Notes: a model not told the origin generated them from the letters alone. 63,875 bases of DNA from Candidatus Caribbeanibacter nitroreducens (GCA_947581645.1 CANPVF010000022.1:1-63875), one strand, 5' to 3'; positions 1 through 9,570 are shown, numbered from the stretch's first letter. Program-made: numbers and translations.

Positions 1-481
1 CCCCGCCTCCCCCCGTTCCGAAGATCCGACCGGCCTCCGGCGCCGCCAGCCCCATGATCACGGTGGACAGGCCTGCGCTGACGAGGCACCAGCGGCAGAT
101 GGCCTCGATCACGAAGAGCTCGACCCAGGTCAGGTAGGCGCTGAACAGGAAGCCGCCGGCCGCCAGCGCCAGGAGGACGGAGGCGGGCCCCGGGACGCCG
201 GTGTTCTCGCCACCGGACGCGTCATCCTCGCCCCTCCCGGCCGCGTGGGCGCCCCACAGGGCCGCGCCCAGCACCGCCACGTACCATCCCGCGCCCCACC
301 CGGCCACCGGCACGCCCAGGAACCGGGCGTAGCTCGAGGCCTGCACGACGGAGCAGGAGCCCCCCTGCCCGCAGGCCAGGGTCCCGTAGATCCCGAGCTT
401 GTAGAACAGCAGGTAGAGGGAGACGAAGAGCCCCGGCACGGCGGCCAGGGCCACCGCCATCCGACGTCGCGCGGCGGTCAT
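1..481 (-). CDS. Vitamin K epoxide reductase (VKOR) family protein, 3' end beyond window
   Basis: The visible 160 residues form an integral membrane protein with several hydrophobic segments. There is a Cys-containing loop (ACGQGGSCSV, about residues 36-45) and a later CRWC motif at about residues 129-132, the usual active-site CxxC of bacterial VKOR, which reoxidises DsbA-type thiol oxidases using quinone. The ATG at 481 starts a clean N-terminal membrane segment. The C-terminus runs off the left edge, so a fused thioredoxin domain cannot be excluded. It lies 31 bp downstream of the DsbA-like gene on the same strand, and this pairing supports a shared role in envelope disulfide formation. 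Function is inferred from motif and context. Confidence 0.85.
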   Translation of the reverse strand, partial: MTAARRRMAVALAAVPGLFVSLYLLFYKLGIYGTLACGQGGSCSVVQASSYARFLGVPVAGWGAGWYVAVLGAALWGAHAAGRGEDDASGGENTGVPGPASVLLALAAGGFLFSAYLTWVELFVIEAICRWCLVSAGLSTVIMGLAAPEAGRIFGTGGGG

Positions 482-512
482 GATCGGCGCTCCGCCCGAG
501 GCGCGGGCCGGA

Positions 513-1274
513 TCAGCTGCCGCCCGCCCCGCCGCCGGACGTCCCGGAGCCCGAGACCTCCACGCCGGCCGAGTCCAGCTCGGCCCGGATGACCCGTGCC
601 AGGGTCTCGTAGTTCGGCACTCCGGGCAGCCTCTCGCCGTTGACGAAGATCGTCGGCGTGCCGCTCACCCCGACCCGCTCCCCGTAGGCCCGGGAGGCCT
701 GGATGCGCTCCAGGGGGCGCTGCTCCTCCACGCAGGTCCGGAACCGGTTCGCCTCGAGCCCCATGCTCTCGGCCTGGTCCACGAAGACGCCGGTGGGATC
801 GCCCTCCCGGCCCCACGCCGACTGGTTCGCCAGGAGCCAGTTGTGCATCTCCCAGAAGGAGCCCTGGTTGCCGGCGCACCGCGCCGCCACGGCGGCGGGC
901 ATGGAGTTCGGGAAGCTCCCCAGCGGGAAGTCGAAGTGCACCCACCGCACGACGCCCCGGTCCTGCACGAAGTTCTGCTTCGCCAGCTTCCCGGTGAAGC
1001 CCTGGAAGTTGGCGCAGTGGGGACACTGGTAGTCCGCGAACTCCGCCACGGTCACCGGCGCGTCGCTCGGTCCCATGACCACGCCGGCGCTCGGGTCCGC
1101 CTCGGCGGCGCTCACGGGCGCCGGCTGGCCACCCGACTGGCCACCGGTGGAGCCGTTTCCGCCTCGGGCCATCCACAGCGCCGCGCCGCCGCCCACCACG
1201 AGCAGTGCCAGCACGGTGTAGAAGATCTTCCCCGGTCCGCCGCTCCCGCCGGAGCCCTGTCCCTGGTTTGCCAC
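513..1274 (-). CDS. DsbA-like thiol:disulfide oxidoreductase (thioredoxin fold), membrane-anchored
   Basis: The protein has 253 residues: a short Gly-rich cytoplasmic N-terminus, one membrane segment at about 18-35, a Gly/Ser/Pro linker, then a thioredoxin-fold DsbA-like domain. The catalytic motif is C84-P-H-C87 in DYQCPHCANF, and a cis-Pro region follows in SGTPTIFVNGERLPG. This matches the DsbA/BdbD-type oxidases (Thioredoxin_4) that introduce disulfides into exported proteins. The VKOR-family gene follows 31 bp downstream and is the expected reoxidising partner. The 104-bp gap upstream may hold the promoter of the pair. The general function is secure; substrates are unknown. Confidence 0.9.
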   Translation of the reverse strand: MANQGQGSGGSGGPGKIFYTVLALLVVGGGAALWMARGGNGSTGGQSGGQPAPVSAAEADPSAGVVMGPSDAPVTVAEFADYQCPHCANFQGFTGKLAKQNFVQDRGVVRWVHFDFPLGSFPNSMPAAVAARCAGNQGSFWEMHNWLLANQSAWGREGDPTGVFVDQAESMGLEANRFRTCVEEQRPLERIQASRAYGERVGVSGTPTIFVNGERLPGVPNYETLARVIRAELDSAGVEVSGSGTSGGGAGGS

Positions 1275-1298
1275 GTCGTCGTCCCTCGCTGGTTGTCA

Positions 1299-1317
1299 GA
1301 ATTCGAATTCGGAATTC
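1299..1317. repeat. Three GAATTC hexamers in 19 bp
   Basis: In the 104-bp gap upstream of the DsbA-like gene the palindromic hexamer GAATTC occurs three times in 19 bp. This is AT-richer than the surroundings. It might be part of a promoter or operator, but there is no independent evidence of function. Confidence 0.4.
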
Positions 1318-1378
1318 ACCGATCGGATGCGAGACTGCCGCTGGCACGTACCCCGGACCGCCGGCAGGGATCGGCCCG

Positions 1379-2755
1379 TCAGCGCAGGAGGAAGAGGGCC
1401 GCGGTCCCCACCACCAGGGCGGTTCCCAGGGCGATCAGCACCAGCTGCACCCACTCGGGCACCCGCCGGCGCTCCATGGACGCCACGTCGGAGAGCCGGG
1501 AGAGGAGCGTGGAGGACCACGTGCGCCGGATCTCCTCCAGCGCCTCCCCCCAGGCCTCCTCGTATCCCCGATCCACCCGGCGGAGGGCCCCTCGCCACTC
1601 CTCGGCCAGCTCCTCCACGCCGCGGTCGCTGCCGTCCGGCGGGCCCTCGGCCAGCACCTCCAGCCGCGTCAGGAGCTTCGTCTGCGCCTCCTCCAGCTCC
1701 CGGAAGCGAGGCGCCAGCTTGTCGAAGGGCGCCTGGGCCCGGGTCGTGAGGTCCGCCCGCTCGTCCTCGGTCAGCGCCAGATCCGAGCGCAGCGCGCCCG
1801 GGGCCCGACGGTCCTCGATGAGCCGCCCGAGGTGCTCCCGGTAGGCCTCGTCCAGGCGGCTCACGGCACGGGCCACGGCGGCCCGCGTGTCCTCCTGCAG
1901 CTCGCCGGCGTCCAGGGCCCGTGCCGCCCGCTCCAGGCCCTGCGCCCCGGACGCGGCGGACTTCCGCAGCAGGAGGGGCCCGAGGGCGATCTCCCCCAGC
2001 TCCAGAAAATGCATCTCGAAGAAGTGGTCGGGGAGGAAGTCGCGATCGCTCTCCGGCGGCATCTCGTCCGCCTCCCGCCGGGCGGCGGGCTGCAGGGACC
2101 CGGCGGCGGTGGAGAGCTCCGGGAGCTCCGCCGGCGGGGGCGGCGCCACCTCGCTGCGCGAGAAGAGCTCCAGGGAGCCCCCGTCGTCGGATCGGCGGGC
2201 CGCCTCCAGGGCCTGCTCGCGCTCCTCCGGGAAGAGGTAGACCAGCTCGAGGCGATCCTCGCCGTCGGCCAGAACCAGGCGGTCCCGGAAGTGGCTCTCC
2301 GGATCGGAGACGACCTCCGCCTCGTCCACGGGGAAGGAGAGCTCCCGGTGGGTGTCGCCGGCGAAGAGGTGAAGGCCCTCCCGCGTGGCCACGACCACGT
2401 GCAGCCCCTCGATGGGAGCGCCGTCCAGGCGCCCCCGGGCCGCGGCGGCCGCGGCGAAGAGGACGACTTCCTCCGTCAGGGGGTCCAGCAGCCGTCTCCG
2501 CTGCTCCCGCGGCTCGACGCGCGCCGTGACGCGACGCTGCAGGGCGTCCAGCTCCTCGGGCTCCCCCTGGAAGGCGATGGTCTTCTCGCGGGCGAAGAGC
2601 AGGAGGAGGCCGGCCCGACGTGCCGTCCAGAACACGGAGCCGTCGGCCACCTTCTCGTCGCCGACCCGGAGCGCCGCGGCCTCCATCGTCACCGGGACGT
2701 CGCGCCGCACGCCGCCGCCCTCGATGCGGACGTCGAAGGTGTACCGGTCGCTCAC
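1379..2755 (-). CDS. Unknown acidic protein with C-terminal membrane anchor
   Basis: No family is recognised. The 458-residue protein has two beta-rich N-terminal stretches of similar pattern (about residues 35-85 and 115-180), each with a hydrophobic strand pair followed by a helix; these could be two PH-like modules, but that is a guess. A Pro-rich linker follows, then about 200 residues of charged helix with coiled-coil character. A single hydrophobic segment lies at the extreme C-terminus (about 438-457) and ends in an Arg, the layout of a tail-anchored membrane protein. The GTG start overlaps the stop of the upstream HAD gene as GTGA, so it is translated at the end of the gyrA-led operon. 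There is no signal peptide, so most of the protein should face the cytoplasm. Confidence 0.75.
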   Translation of the reverse strand: MSDRYTFDVRIEGGGVRRDVPVTMEAAALRVGDEKVADGSVFWTARRAGLLLLFAREKTIAFQGEPEELDALQRRVTARVEPREQRRRLLDPLTEEVVLFAAAAAARGRLDGAPIEGLHVVVATREGLHLFAGDTHRELSFPVDEAEVVSDPESHFRDRLVLADGEDRLELVYLFPEEREQALEAARRSDDGGSLELFSRSEVAPPPPAELPELSTAAGSLQPAARREADEMPPESDRDFLPDHFFEMHFLELGEIALGPLLLRKSAASGAQGLERAARALDAGELQEDTRAAVARAVSRLDEAYREHLGRLIEDRRAPGALRSDLALTEDERADLTTRAQAPFDKLAPRFRELEEAQTKLLTRLEVLAEGPPDGSDRGVEELAEEWRGALRRVDRGYEEAWGEALEEIRRTWSSTLLSRLSDVASMERRRVPEWVQLVLIALGTALVVGTAALFLLR

Positions 2756-3468
2756 GATTCCGCCGCCCCGCCGGAGGCGAGCACGTCGATCACGGCGACG
2801 GTGTCCGACAGGTCGTCGAAGACGTGGTCCGGGTCGTGATCGGCCAGCTCCGACCGCCGGTGGCGGCCCGTGGCCACGGTCACGGCCCGAACCCCGGAGG
2901 CGCGCGCACAGCGCACGTCCTCGGGCGTGTCGCCGATGACCACCGCCTCGCCGGGGGCGTACTCCCGCCCCAGCTGGCGGGCGGCGCGGCGCAGGGCCAG
3001 GGGCGGCAGGTCTTCCCGGAGGGCGGAATCAGACCCGAAGGCGCCGAAGCCGAAGTGGTCCGCCAGGTCGGCGGCCTCCAGCTTGTGCCACGCGCCGGCG
3101 GCCACGTTTCCCGTGACCAGGGCCAGCGTGAAGCGCGGATCCCCCGCCAGGGACTCCAGGAGCTCGACGACGCCGGGGTAGGCCGACACGCGCCCCCGCC
3201 GCCTGCGGTCCTCCAGCTCCTCGGCGAGCGCCCGCAGGTAGGAGTCCCACACGCCCTCCAGGCGGTCCTCGACCTCCTCCTCGCGGCGGCCGGCCTCCCG
3301 CATCAGGCCACGCACGATGGCCGGGTCCGTCCGGCCGTGGAAATCGAAGTCGTCGATGGGGCCCGTCTCCCCGAAGACCGCGAGCAGGGCGCGGCGGAGG
3401 GCCTCGCGGCCGGCACCGGCGGTATCCACGAGGGTGCCGTCGATGTCGAAGAGGAGGAGCCGGTTCAC
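2752..3468 (-). CDS. HAD-superfamily hydrolase, phosphoglycolate phosphatase-like
   Basis: The 238-residue protein begins with LLLFDIDGTLVD, HAD motif I, with nucleophile Asp8 and general acid Asp10. Motif II is the Thr of VTGN, and motif IV lies in VVIGDTPEDVRCA. A helical cap domain lies between motifs I and II, as in the phosphoglycolate phosphatase/beta-phosphoglucomutase group (subclass I cap). The substrate is unknown; small phosphoesters are likely. The GTG start overlaps the upstream P1-peptidase stop by 4 nt, and its own stop overlaps the next gene by 4 nt, so translational coupling is expected. Confidence 0.88.
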   Translation of the reverse strand: MNRLLLFDIDGTLVDTAGAGREALRRALLAVFGETGPIDDFDFHGRTDPAIVRGLMREAGRREEEVEDRLEGVWDSYLRALAEELEDRRRRGRVSAYPGVVELLESLAGDPRFTLALVTGNVAAGAWHKLEAADLADHFGFGAFGSDSALREDLPPLALRRAARQLGREYAPGEAVVIGDTPEDVRCARASGVRAVTVATGRHRRSELADHDPDHVFDDLSDTVAVIDVLASGGAAES

Positions 3469-4445
3469 GGGCTCTCCCCCCGGCCCGCCGGGACCGCCCG
3501 CTCCACGGCGCGCTCCGCGGCGACCTGAACGGCGGCGCCCAGCCCCATCAGCTCCGACGTCCCCTCGCCGGCCACGCCGTCCGCGGCGACCCCGTCGTCG
3601 CCCCCGAGGCCGCCGGTGGAGAGGGCGAAGGCGATGTCCCCGTCCACCTGCGTCCCGGCGGGAGCGATCCGCCGCGTGAGGCCGTTCATGGCCTGCTTGG
3701 CCAGCAGCCGGAGCCCGGAGCGGGACACGGCGCGGTCGGTGGCCACGACCAGGAGGGTGGTGTTGCGTCCCGCCGGGGAGGCTCCCCCCGGCCTCGCCCC
3801 CGCGGCCAGCGTGCGGAGCGTGTCCAGGTGCTCGCCGTCCTCGCCGCGGGCGCCGGACAGGACCCTGCCGTCGCCGCCGACCACGTCCCCGAAGGCGTTC
3901 ACCACGGCCAGGGCGCCCACGGCGTGCTCCCGCTGGCGCAGGGCCCAGCTGCCGACCCCGCCGGCCCCGGCGCCCGCGTCGCCCCGGAGGTTGCCCACCG
4001 TGGCCCCGGTCCCCGCCCCGACCGCGCCCTCCGGCACCGGACCCTCGCCGGCGGCGTCCGCGGCCCGGCGACCCATGGCGGGGCCCGGCCGCACCGAGCC
4101 GTCACCGACCCCGAGGTCGTAGAGCACGGCCGCCGGCACGATGGGGACCCGGGCCGCCGGCGTCTCGAAGCCGCGCCCCCGCTCCTCGAGCCACTCCACG
4201 ACGCCCTGCGCCGCCGCCAGCCCGAAGGCCGACCCGCCCGTGAGGAGGAGAGCGTCGACCCGGGAGACCACGTGATCGCCGTGGAGCACGTCCATCTCGC
4301 GGCTCCCCGTGGCGTGGCCGCGGACCTCGGCGGCGGCCCGGAACGGGCCCACGACGGCCGTGCATCCGGTCCGTGCCTCCGCGTCCCGGGCGTGTCCGAC
4401 CGAGAGGCCGTCGACGGCGGTCAGCGTCCGGCCAGGCTCTCCCAA
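3465..4445 (-). CDS. P1 family peptidase (DmpA/endo-oligoamide hydrolase-like)
   Basis: The sequence shows the P1/DmpA fold: an N-terminal GLSVGHA segment, LLLTGGSAFGLAAAQGVVEWLEE, and the NTTLLVVATD region, where the Thr/Ser after Asn is the autocatalytic cleavage point and N-terminal nucleophile of this Ntn-like family. Members hydrolyse N-terminal amino acids from peptides or nylon-type oligoamides; the natural substrate here is unknown. The start is uncertain because there is no ATG near the expected N-terminus. The TTG at 4445, inside the end of the amidotransferase gene, gives 326 residues; a CTG at 4424 is the alternative. The upstream gene overlaps it by about 25 nt, indicating tight coupling. 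Confidence 0.85.
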   Translation of the reverse strand: MGEPGRTLTAVDGLSVGHARDAEARTGCTAVVGPFRAAAEVRGHATGSREMDVLHGDHVVSRVDALLLTGGSAFGLAAAQGVVEWLEERGRGFETPAARVPIVPAAVLYDLGVGDGSVRPGPAMGRRAADAAGEGPVPEGAVGAGTGATVGNLRGDAGAGAGGVGSWALRQREHAVGALAVVNAFGDVVGGDGRVLSGARGEDGEHLDTLRTLAAGARPGGASPAGRNTTLLVVATDRAVSRSGLRLLAKQAMNGLTRRIAPAGTQVDGDIAFALSTGGLGGDDGVAADGVAGEGTSELMGLGAAVQVAAERAVERAVPAGRGESP

Positions 4446-5212
4446 GAGACCTCCGGCCGGGCCCGCGAGCGGGCGGTCCGTATCACTTCCTCGCCGAACC
4501 GTCGGAAGAGGGCGGCGTCGAATCCGGCGCTCCCGTCGCCCAGCATCCGCTCCGGGTGCCACTGCACGCCCACCGTCCACGCGTCCCCCTCCCCCGCCCC
4601 GATCTCGATGGCCTCCACCAGCCCGTCCTCGGCCCGGCCCACGGGACGTATGCCGTCGCCCAGCGTCCGGATGCCCTGGTGGTGGGCGGAGTTGGTCATC
4701 ATGCCCTCGTCGGGGACCAGCCCGCGGAGCCAGCGCGTCCCCTCCTCGAAGCGCACCGGGTGGATCTCCCGGTCGAACATCTCGAACCGGTCGTGCGCCA
4801 GGCTCCCGTCCCGCTGCCGATCCAGGTCCTGGTACAGGCTGCCGCCGCGGAGGACGTTCAGGAGCTGCATCCCGCGACAGATCGCCAGGATCGGAATGTC
4901 GCGCTCCAGCGCACGGCCCGCCATGTCCATCTCCAGCGCATCCCGCTCCGGAGAGACGTCCCGGGAGCCGGCGGACTCCTCGCCGTAGTTCGACGGATCC
5001 AGGTCCTCGCCGCCGGTGAGGAGCAGCCCGTCGGCCATGGCGAACAGGCGGTCGGCGTAGTCCGGGTCCAGCGCCGTGGAGAGGGTCAGGGTGCTGCACC
5101 CGGTCATCTGGAGGCCGCGCTGGTAGCCGGCCTCGGTGATGATCTGCGGAATGCCGATATCGCTGGCCCGGACCGGTACCGTGACGGCGATGAAGACCTC
5201 TCTCTCGGTCAT
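4421..5212 (-). CDS. Gamma-glutamyl-gamma-aminobutyrate hydrolase family protein (peptidase C26, class I amidotransferase)
   Basis: A 263-residue PuuD/C26-type glutamine amidotransferase-like hydrolase. The nucleophile Cys112 is in ILAICRGMQLLNV, and the His219/Glu221 pair is in VQWHPE. The GGEDLDPSNY loop and SAHHQG segment are also typical of the family. Family members release gamma-glutamyl groups from amines or amino acids in the cytosol, for example in putrescine degradation. No other polyamine genes are next to it, so the substrate is open. It follows the threonine dehydratase by 48 bp and overlaps the P1 peptidase gene, so it belongs to the same operon. Confidence 0.9.
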   Translation of the reverse strand: MTEREVFIAVTVPVRASDIGIPQIITEAGYQRGLQMTGCSTLTLSTALDPDYADRLFAMADGLLLTGGEDLDPSNYGEESAGSRDVSPERDALEMDMAGRALERDIPILAICRGMQLLNVLRGGSLYQDLDRQRDGSLAHDRFEMFDREIHPVRFEEGTRWLRGLVPDEGMMTNSAHHQGIRTLGDGIRPVGRAEDGLVEAIEIGAGEGDAWTVGVQWHPERMLGDGSAGFDAALFRRFGEEVIRTARSRARPEVSWESLAGR

Positions 5213-5260
5213 GCGATTGCTTCGGTTCGTCTCCCGTTCGGGTTCCTCCGTTCCGCCACT

Positions 5261-6346
5261 CTACGCCTCGATCAGCCAGCGGCCGAGCAGGTCCATGTCG
5301 ACGTTGCCGCCGGACAGGACGGCCACCGTGGCGCCCTCCGCCGGGTCCAGCGGGTGCCCGGGAACCCGGCCCGACGCCAGGGCCGCGACGGTGGCGGCGC
5401 CGCTGGGCTCCACCACCAGGTGCTCGCGGGCGCACCACACCGTGGCCTCCCGGATCGCCCGGTCGGTCACGGTCACCACCTCGTCCACCAGCTCCCGGAC
5501 GTGCCGGAAGGTCACGTCGCCCGGGCGCACCGGCTTCAGGCCGTCCGCGATGGAGTCGACCTCGTCCAGGGTCACGGGCTCCCCGGCGTCCAGCGACGCC
5601 TTCATGGAGGCCGCCCCCTCGGGCTCGACCCCCACCACCCGGCACTCCGGCGCCAGGTCCCGGATCGCCGCCGCCGTGCCGGACAGCAGCCCGCCCCCGC
5701 CGATGGGGACCACCACGAGGCCCGGGCTGGAGGCCGCCTCGTCCGGGTCCCCGCCGGAACGGCGGGCGTCCTCCCGCAGCTGCTCGACGATCTCCAGGCC
5801 GACGGTGCCCTGTCCGGCGATGATGTCCCGGTGATCGAAGGGGGGCACCACCGTGTAGCCCTCCTCGGCGGCGATCTCCAGGGCCCGTCCCTTCCGCTCC
5901 TCGGTGGTGTAGCCCTCGAAGACGATCCTGCCGCCCAGGGCCCGGGTCGCCTCCCGCTTCACCTCCGGCGCGTCCTCGGGCATGACGATGAGAGCCTCGA
6001 GCCCGAACTCCCGGGCCGCGTAGGCCACCCCCTGGGCGTGGTTGCCCGAGGAGAAGGTGATCAGACCCGCCTCGCGCTCCTCGGGCGAGAGCCGGGAGAC
6101 GAAGTTGTAGGCGCCGCGGACCTTGAACGCGCCGCCGTGCTGCAGGCTCTCGCACTTGAGCCACACCGGACGCCCGCGCCCTTCCTCCCCGTCCCCACCC
6201 AGCTCCGTGGGGTGGAGCGGGGTCCGGCGGGGCACGCCGCGGAGGCGCTCCGCCGCCGCCCGGATCTCGTCCAGTCCGACCAGGTCGTCGTCCGCCCGCT
6301 CTCCCCGGGCTCCGGGCTCCGTCGCGTGGTCCGTCCGTCCGCTCAT
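5261..6346 (-). CDS. Threonine/serine ammonia-lyase (PLP fold type II), no ACT domain
   Basis: A 361-residue fold-type II PLP enzyme. Lys75 in [11 protein letters not shown] is the Schiff-base lysine. [14 protein letters not shown] binds the substrate carboxylate, and [14 protein letters not shown] is the phosphate-cradling Gly loop. The length and absence of a C-terminal ACT-like domain match short catabolic threonine dehydratases or serine racemase-like enzymes rather than feedback-inhibited biosynthetic IlvA. It converts threonine (or serine) to 2-oxobutyrate (or pyruvate) and ammonia. The ATG overlaps the gyrA stop by 4 nt (ATGA), so it is cotranscribed and probably translationally coupled with gyrA, an unusual pairing. 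Confidence 0.88.
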   Translation of the reverse strand: MSGRTDHATEPGARGERADDDLVGLDEIRAAAERLRGVPRRTPLHPTELGGDGEEGRGRPVWLKCESLQHGGAFKVRGAYNFVSRLSPEEREAGLITFSSGNHAQGVAYAAREFGLEALIVMPEDAPEVKREATRALGGRIVFEGYTTEERKGRALEIAAEEGYTVVPPFDHRDIIAGQGTVGLEIVEQLREDARRSGGDPDEAASSPGLVVVPIGGGGLLSGTAAAIRDLAPECRVVGVEPEGAASMKASLDAGEPVTLDEVDSIADGLKPVRPGDVTFRHVRELVDEVVTVTDRAIREATVWCAREHLVVEPSGAATVAALASGRVPGHPLDPAEGATVAVLSGGNVDMDLLGRWLIEA

Positions 6347-8853
6347 TCGTCTCCCGCTTCCTCGGCGGCGATCTCTTCGGCGAGCTCCTCCACGGCCTCC
6401 GGGCCCTCCGCCGGCTCCTCGGCCTCGCCGGGGAGCATGCGGGCCACGTCGACCACCTCGTCCCCCTCGTCCAGCGTCACCAGCCGCACGCCCTGGGTGT
6501 TGCGGCCGATCACCCTGATCTCTCCCGCCTGCTGGCGGTTCACGACACCGTTCCGGGTGGCCAGGATCAGCTCGTCCTCGTCGTTGACCTCCTTCACCGC
6601 CACCACCCGCCCGGTCTTCTCGCTGAGGCGGAAGTTGATCAGGCCCTTCCCGCCCCGGTGCTGCGGCCGGTAGTCCTCGATGGCCGTGCGCTTGCCCAGG
6701 CCCTGGTCGGTGACCGACAGGAGGCTGGCCTTCCGTCGGACCACGACCATTCCCACCACCTGGTCGTCCTCCTCCAGGTCGATGCCCCGTACTCCCTGGG
6801 TGGGGCGTCCCTGCCGGCGGACGTCGTCCAGCGGGAAGCGGATCGCCATCCCCCTGGCCGTGGCGAGGATGACGCTCTGGTCGCCGGTGGCCAGCTGGGC
6901 GTCGATGAGCTCGTCGCCCTCCCTGATGCTGATGGCCCGGATGCCCGTGGAGAGGATGTTCTCGTACTCCCCGAGGCTCGTCCGCTTCACCGTCCCGGCC
7001 CGGGTGGCGAAGACCAGATCGCGGTCCTCGTCGAATTCGCGCACGGGGACCGTGGACGCGATCGTCTCGTCCTTGTCGATGCGGAGCAGGTTCACGATGG
7101 GCTTGCCGCGGGCCGTCCGGCTGGCCTGCGGAATCTCGTAGACCTTGAGCTGATAGACCTGCCCGTCGTCCGTGAAGAAGAGCAGGTGGTCGTGGGTGGA
7201 GGCCAGGAAGACGTGCTGCACCCAGTCCTCGTCCTTGGTCCCCATGCCGGAGACCCCCCGGCCGCCCCGCCGCTGGCTGCGGTACGTGTCCGCCGCGATC
7301 CGCTTCACGTAGCCGTCGTGGGAGACCGTGATCACCATCTCCTCCTCGGCGATCAGGTCCTCCTCGGCCAGGTCCACCGGGGCGTCGACGACCCGGGTCC
7401 GCCGCTCGTCGCCGTACTCCTCGGCCAGCTCGACGAGCTCGCCGCGGACGATGTCCATGCGCTGCTCGCGGGAGGCCAGGATCGTCTCCAGGCGGGCCAC
7501 CGTGTCCCGGACCTCGTCCAGCTCCTCCTGGAGCTTCTCGATCTCGAGCCCGGTGAGGCGGCCGAGCCGCATGTTGAGGATGGCGTCGGACTGCCGCTCG
7601 CTCAGGTCGTACGTCTCGCGGAGCTTCTCGCCGGCGTCGCCCCGATCCTCGGCGCCGCGGATGATCTCGATCACGTCGTCGATGTGGTCCGTGGCCGTCT
7701 TGAGCCCCTCGAGCACGTGCTCGCGGTCCCGGGCGTTCGACAGCCGGTACTCGGAGCGGCGCTCCACCACGTCGTGGCGGTGCTCCAGGAAGTGGGACAG
7801 CATCTCCTTGAGCGACATGACCTTCGGCTGTCCGTCCACCAGGGCCAGCATGATCGCGCCGAAGGTCGACTGGAGCTGCGTCTGCTTGTACAGCTTGTTC
7901 AGGACGATCCGCGGGATGGCGTCGCGCTTCAGCTCGATCACGAGCCGGATGCCGTCCCGGTCCGACTCGTCCCGGAGGTCGGCGATCTGCTCCACCTTCT
8001 TCTGGCGCACCAGGTCGGCGATCTGCTCCACCACGCGCGTCTTGTTCACCATGAACGGGATCTCGGTGACGACGATGCGCTCCCCGCCGTGCTCCCGCTC
8101 CTCGATGTGGGCGCGGGCCCGCATCACCATGCGGCCCCGTCCCGTCTCGTAGGCCTCGCGGATGCCGTCCACCCCGTGGACGTAGCCGCCGGTGGGGAAG
8201 TCCGGCCCCTTCACGTAGTCGGTGAGATCCGAGACGGAGCAGTCGGGATGGTCGATGAGGTGCTCGCAGGCCTCGACGACCTCGCCCAGGTTGTGGGGCG
8301 GGATGTTGGTGGCCATGCCCACCGCGATGCCCGAGGAGCCGTTCACCAGCAGGTTCGGCAGCCGGGAGGGCAGGACCGTCGGCTCCTCGAGGCGGCCGTC
8401 GAAGTTCTCGCGGAACTCGACGGTCTCCTCGTCGATGTCCGCCAGCATCTCGGTGGCCAGGTCGGCCAGCCGGGCCTCGGTGTACCGGTAGGCCGCGGCG
8501 CTGTCACCGTCGATGGAGCCGAAGTTGCCCTGGCCGTCCACCATCGGATAGCGGAGGGAGAACTCCTGGGCCATGCGCACCAGGGAGTCGTAGACGGCGC
8601 TGTCGCCGTGCGGGTGGTACTTCCCCAGCACCTCGCCGACCACGGTGGCGCTCTTCTTGTGCCCACCGCTCGGCGTCAGGCCGAGGTCGTGCATGGCGTA
8701 CAGGATGCGCCGGTGCACCGGCTTGAGCCCGTCCCGGACGTCGGGCAGGGCCCGCTGCACGATGACGCTCATCGAGTAATCGATGAACGACTCGCGCATC
8801 TCGTCCTCGAGGAGACGGGATTCGACGCGGTCCGGACGCTCCGAATTCTCCAT
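6343..8853 (-). CDS. gyrA: DNA gyrase subunit A
   Basis: The breakage-reunion subunit of DNA gyrase, 836 residues. The quinolone-determining region [18 protein letters not shown] is present with Ser85 and Asp89 (E. coli 83 and 87), the usual drug-sensitive residues. The catalytic Tyr is Tyr124 in YRYTEARL. The C-terminal pinwheel contains a good GyrA box (QRRGGRG) and a second related sequence QHRGGKG. The tail is extremely acidic (about 25 Glu/Asp in the last 45 residues). I start at MENSERP; an upstream in-frame ATG at 8913 would add 20 residues not expected in GyrA. The gene leads a run of overlapping genes down to 1379. gyrB is not in the window. Confidence 0.97.
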   Translation of the reverse strand: MENSERPDRVESRLLEDEMRESFIDYSMSVIVQRALPDVRDGLKPVHRRILYAMHDLGLTPSGGHKKSATVVGEVLGKYHPHGDSAVYDSLVRMAQEFSLRYPMVDGQGNFGSIDGDSAAAYRYTEARLADLATEMLADIDEETVEFRENFDGRLEEPTVLPSRLPNLLVNGSSGIAVGMATNIPPHNLGEVVEACEHLIDHPDCSVSDLTDYVKGPDFPTGGYVHGVDGIREAYETGRGRMVMRARAHIEEREHGGERIVVTEIPFMVNKTRVVEQIADLVRQKKVEQIADLRDESDRDGIRLVIELKRDAIPRIVLNKLYKQTQLQSTFGAIMLALVDGQPKVMSLKEMLSHFLEHRHDVVERRSEYRLSNARDREHVLEGLKTATDHIDDVIEIIRGAEDRGDAGEKLRETYDLSERQSDAILNMRLGRLTGLEIEKLQEELDEVRDTVARLETILASREQRMDIVRGELVELAEEYGDERRTRVVDAPVDLAEEDLIAEEEMVITVSHDGYVKRIAADTYRSQRRGGRGVSGMGTKDEDWVQHVFLASTHDHLLFFTDDGQVYQLKVYEIPQASRTARGKPIVNLLRIDKDETIASTVPVREFDEDRDLVFATRAGTVKRTSLGEYENILSTGIRAISIREGDELIDAQLATGDQSVILATARGMAIRFPLDDVRRQGRPTQGVRGIDLEEDDQVVGMVVVRRKASLLSVTDQGLGKRTAIEDYRPQHRGGKGLINFRLSEKTGRVVAVKEVNDEDELILATRNGVVNRQQAGEIRVIGRNTQGVRLVTLDEGDEVVDVARMLPGEAEEPAEGPEAVEELAEEIAAEEAGDE

Positions 8854-9041
8854 AGACAGTGCTCGCGTGCCTGTGTGTGGCAGGTCGTGCTCGGAAGGCC
8901 GGGACGGGTGCATCCCGGAGACCGACGGACGGGACGTGGCTCGAGCCTCGTCCCGCTGGTGCGGCGGATGAACAGGGTCCGACCGTCATGGACCCGGGCC
9001 CGCCTAAACTAGGCCGACGCCGTCGCGCGCGCGAATGGCAA

Positions 9042-9080
9042 AGGCCCGCCGCGGCGGGAGTTACCGCCGCGTGCGGGCCC
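9042..9080 (-). terminator. Rho-independent-type hairpin after the ferritin-like gene
   Basis: A GC-rich stem (about 15 bp with one bulge, six-nt loop) of the form GGCCCGC...GCGGGCC is followed on the minus strand by only three T. It lies 56 bp beyond the stop of the ferritin-like gene and upstream of gyrA, a suitable place to separate the two transcripts. The T tract is short, so termination strength is uncertain. Confidence 0.6.
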
Positions 9081-9086
9081 TGTCAC

Positions 9087-9110
9087 GCACGTCCGGGGAT
9101 CCGGACGTGC
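9087..9110. repeat. Perfect 10-bp inverted repeat with 4-nt loop
   Basis: Arms GCACGTCCGG and CCGGACGTGC surround a 4-nt loop, immediately before the larger hairpin at 9042-9080. No T tract follows on either strand. It may extend the 3' end structure of the ferritin-like transcript or act as a protein site. Confidence 0.55.
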
Positions 9111-9135
9111 TTCCGGGGGGAGGGAGCGGCGAGCC

Positions 9136-9570
9136 TCAGCCGGCGAAGTCCTCCAGGATCATGCGGATCTCGTCCCGGTGCTCCTCCTCGTCGGCGATCA
9201 CGTCTTCCAGACGCACCGTCAGGCCCGTCTCTCCGGCGGCCTCGGCCTGCTTCACCCGCTGCTTGTAGCGCTGGATGGTGTCCTTCTCGGCCTGGAGCGC
9301 GATCTCCAGCTGCTCGCGGTTGGAGGAGCCGAGCTCCACGTCGGCGGGCTCCGTCGTGGGCTCGCCGCCGAGCGCGACGATCTTGCTCGTCAGGAACTGG
9401 GCGTGGCCCAGCTCGTCCTGGATCTCCCCCTCGAAGAACTCCTTGAGCTCCGGGCGGCTGGCCCCCGTCATCATCTCCGCGCCCACGAGGTAGTGGATCA
9501 CGGCCTGGAATTCGGCGGCCAGGTCTTCGTTCAGCCCGTCGATGAGCTCCTGCGTGGCCTGGTCGGACAT
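9136..9570 (-). CDS. Ferritin-like diiron protein (bacterioferritin/DPS-like four-helix bundle)
   Basis: A 144-residue helical protein with iron-binding pattern residues spaced as in the ferritin-like superfamily: Glu20 in AAEFQAVIHY, Glu53 and His56 in DELGHAQF, and Glu129/Glu130 with His131 in DEEEHRDEI. It resembles short bacterioferritin-like proteins that store or detoxify iron. I start at MSDQATQ, preceded by AGGGAGATCCC, rather than at a longer upstream frame. A perfect 10-3-10 palindrome of Fur-operator type lies about 110 bp upstream, so iron-dependent control is likely. Heme ligation cannot be judged because no suitable Met is obvious. Confidence 0.85.
   Translation of the reverse strand: MSDQATQELIDGLNEDLAAEFQAVIHYLVGAEMMTGASRPELKEFFEGEIQDELGHAQFLTSKIVALGGEPTTEPADVELGSSNREQLEIALQAEKDTIQRYKQRVKQAEAAGETGLTVRLEDVIADEEEHRDEIRMILEDFAG

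Noticed and set aside
8854-8913. Earlier ATG for gyrA at 8913
   Set aside because: The added 20 residues do not belong to GyrA N-termini, and MENSERP at 8853 gives the usual spacing to the QRDR and the catalytic Tyr.
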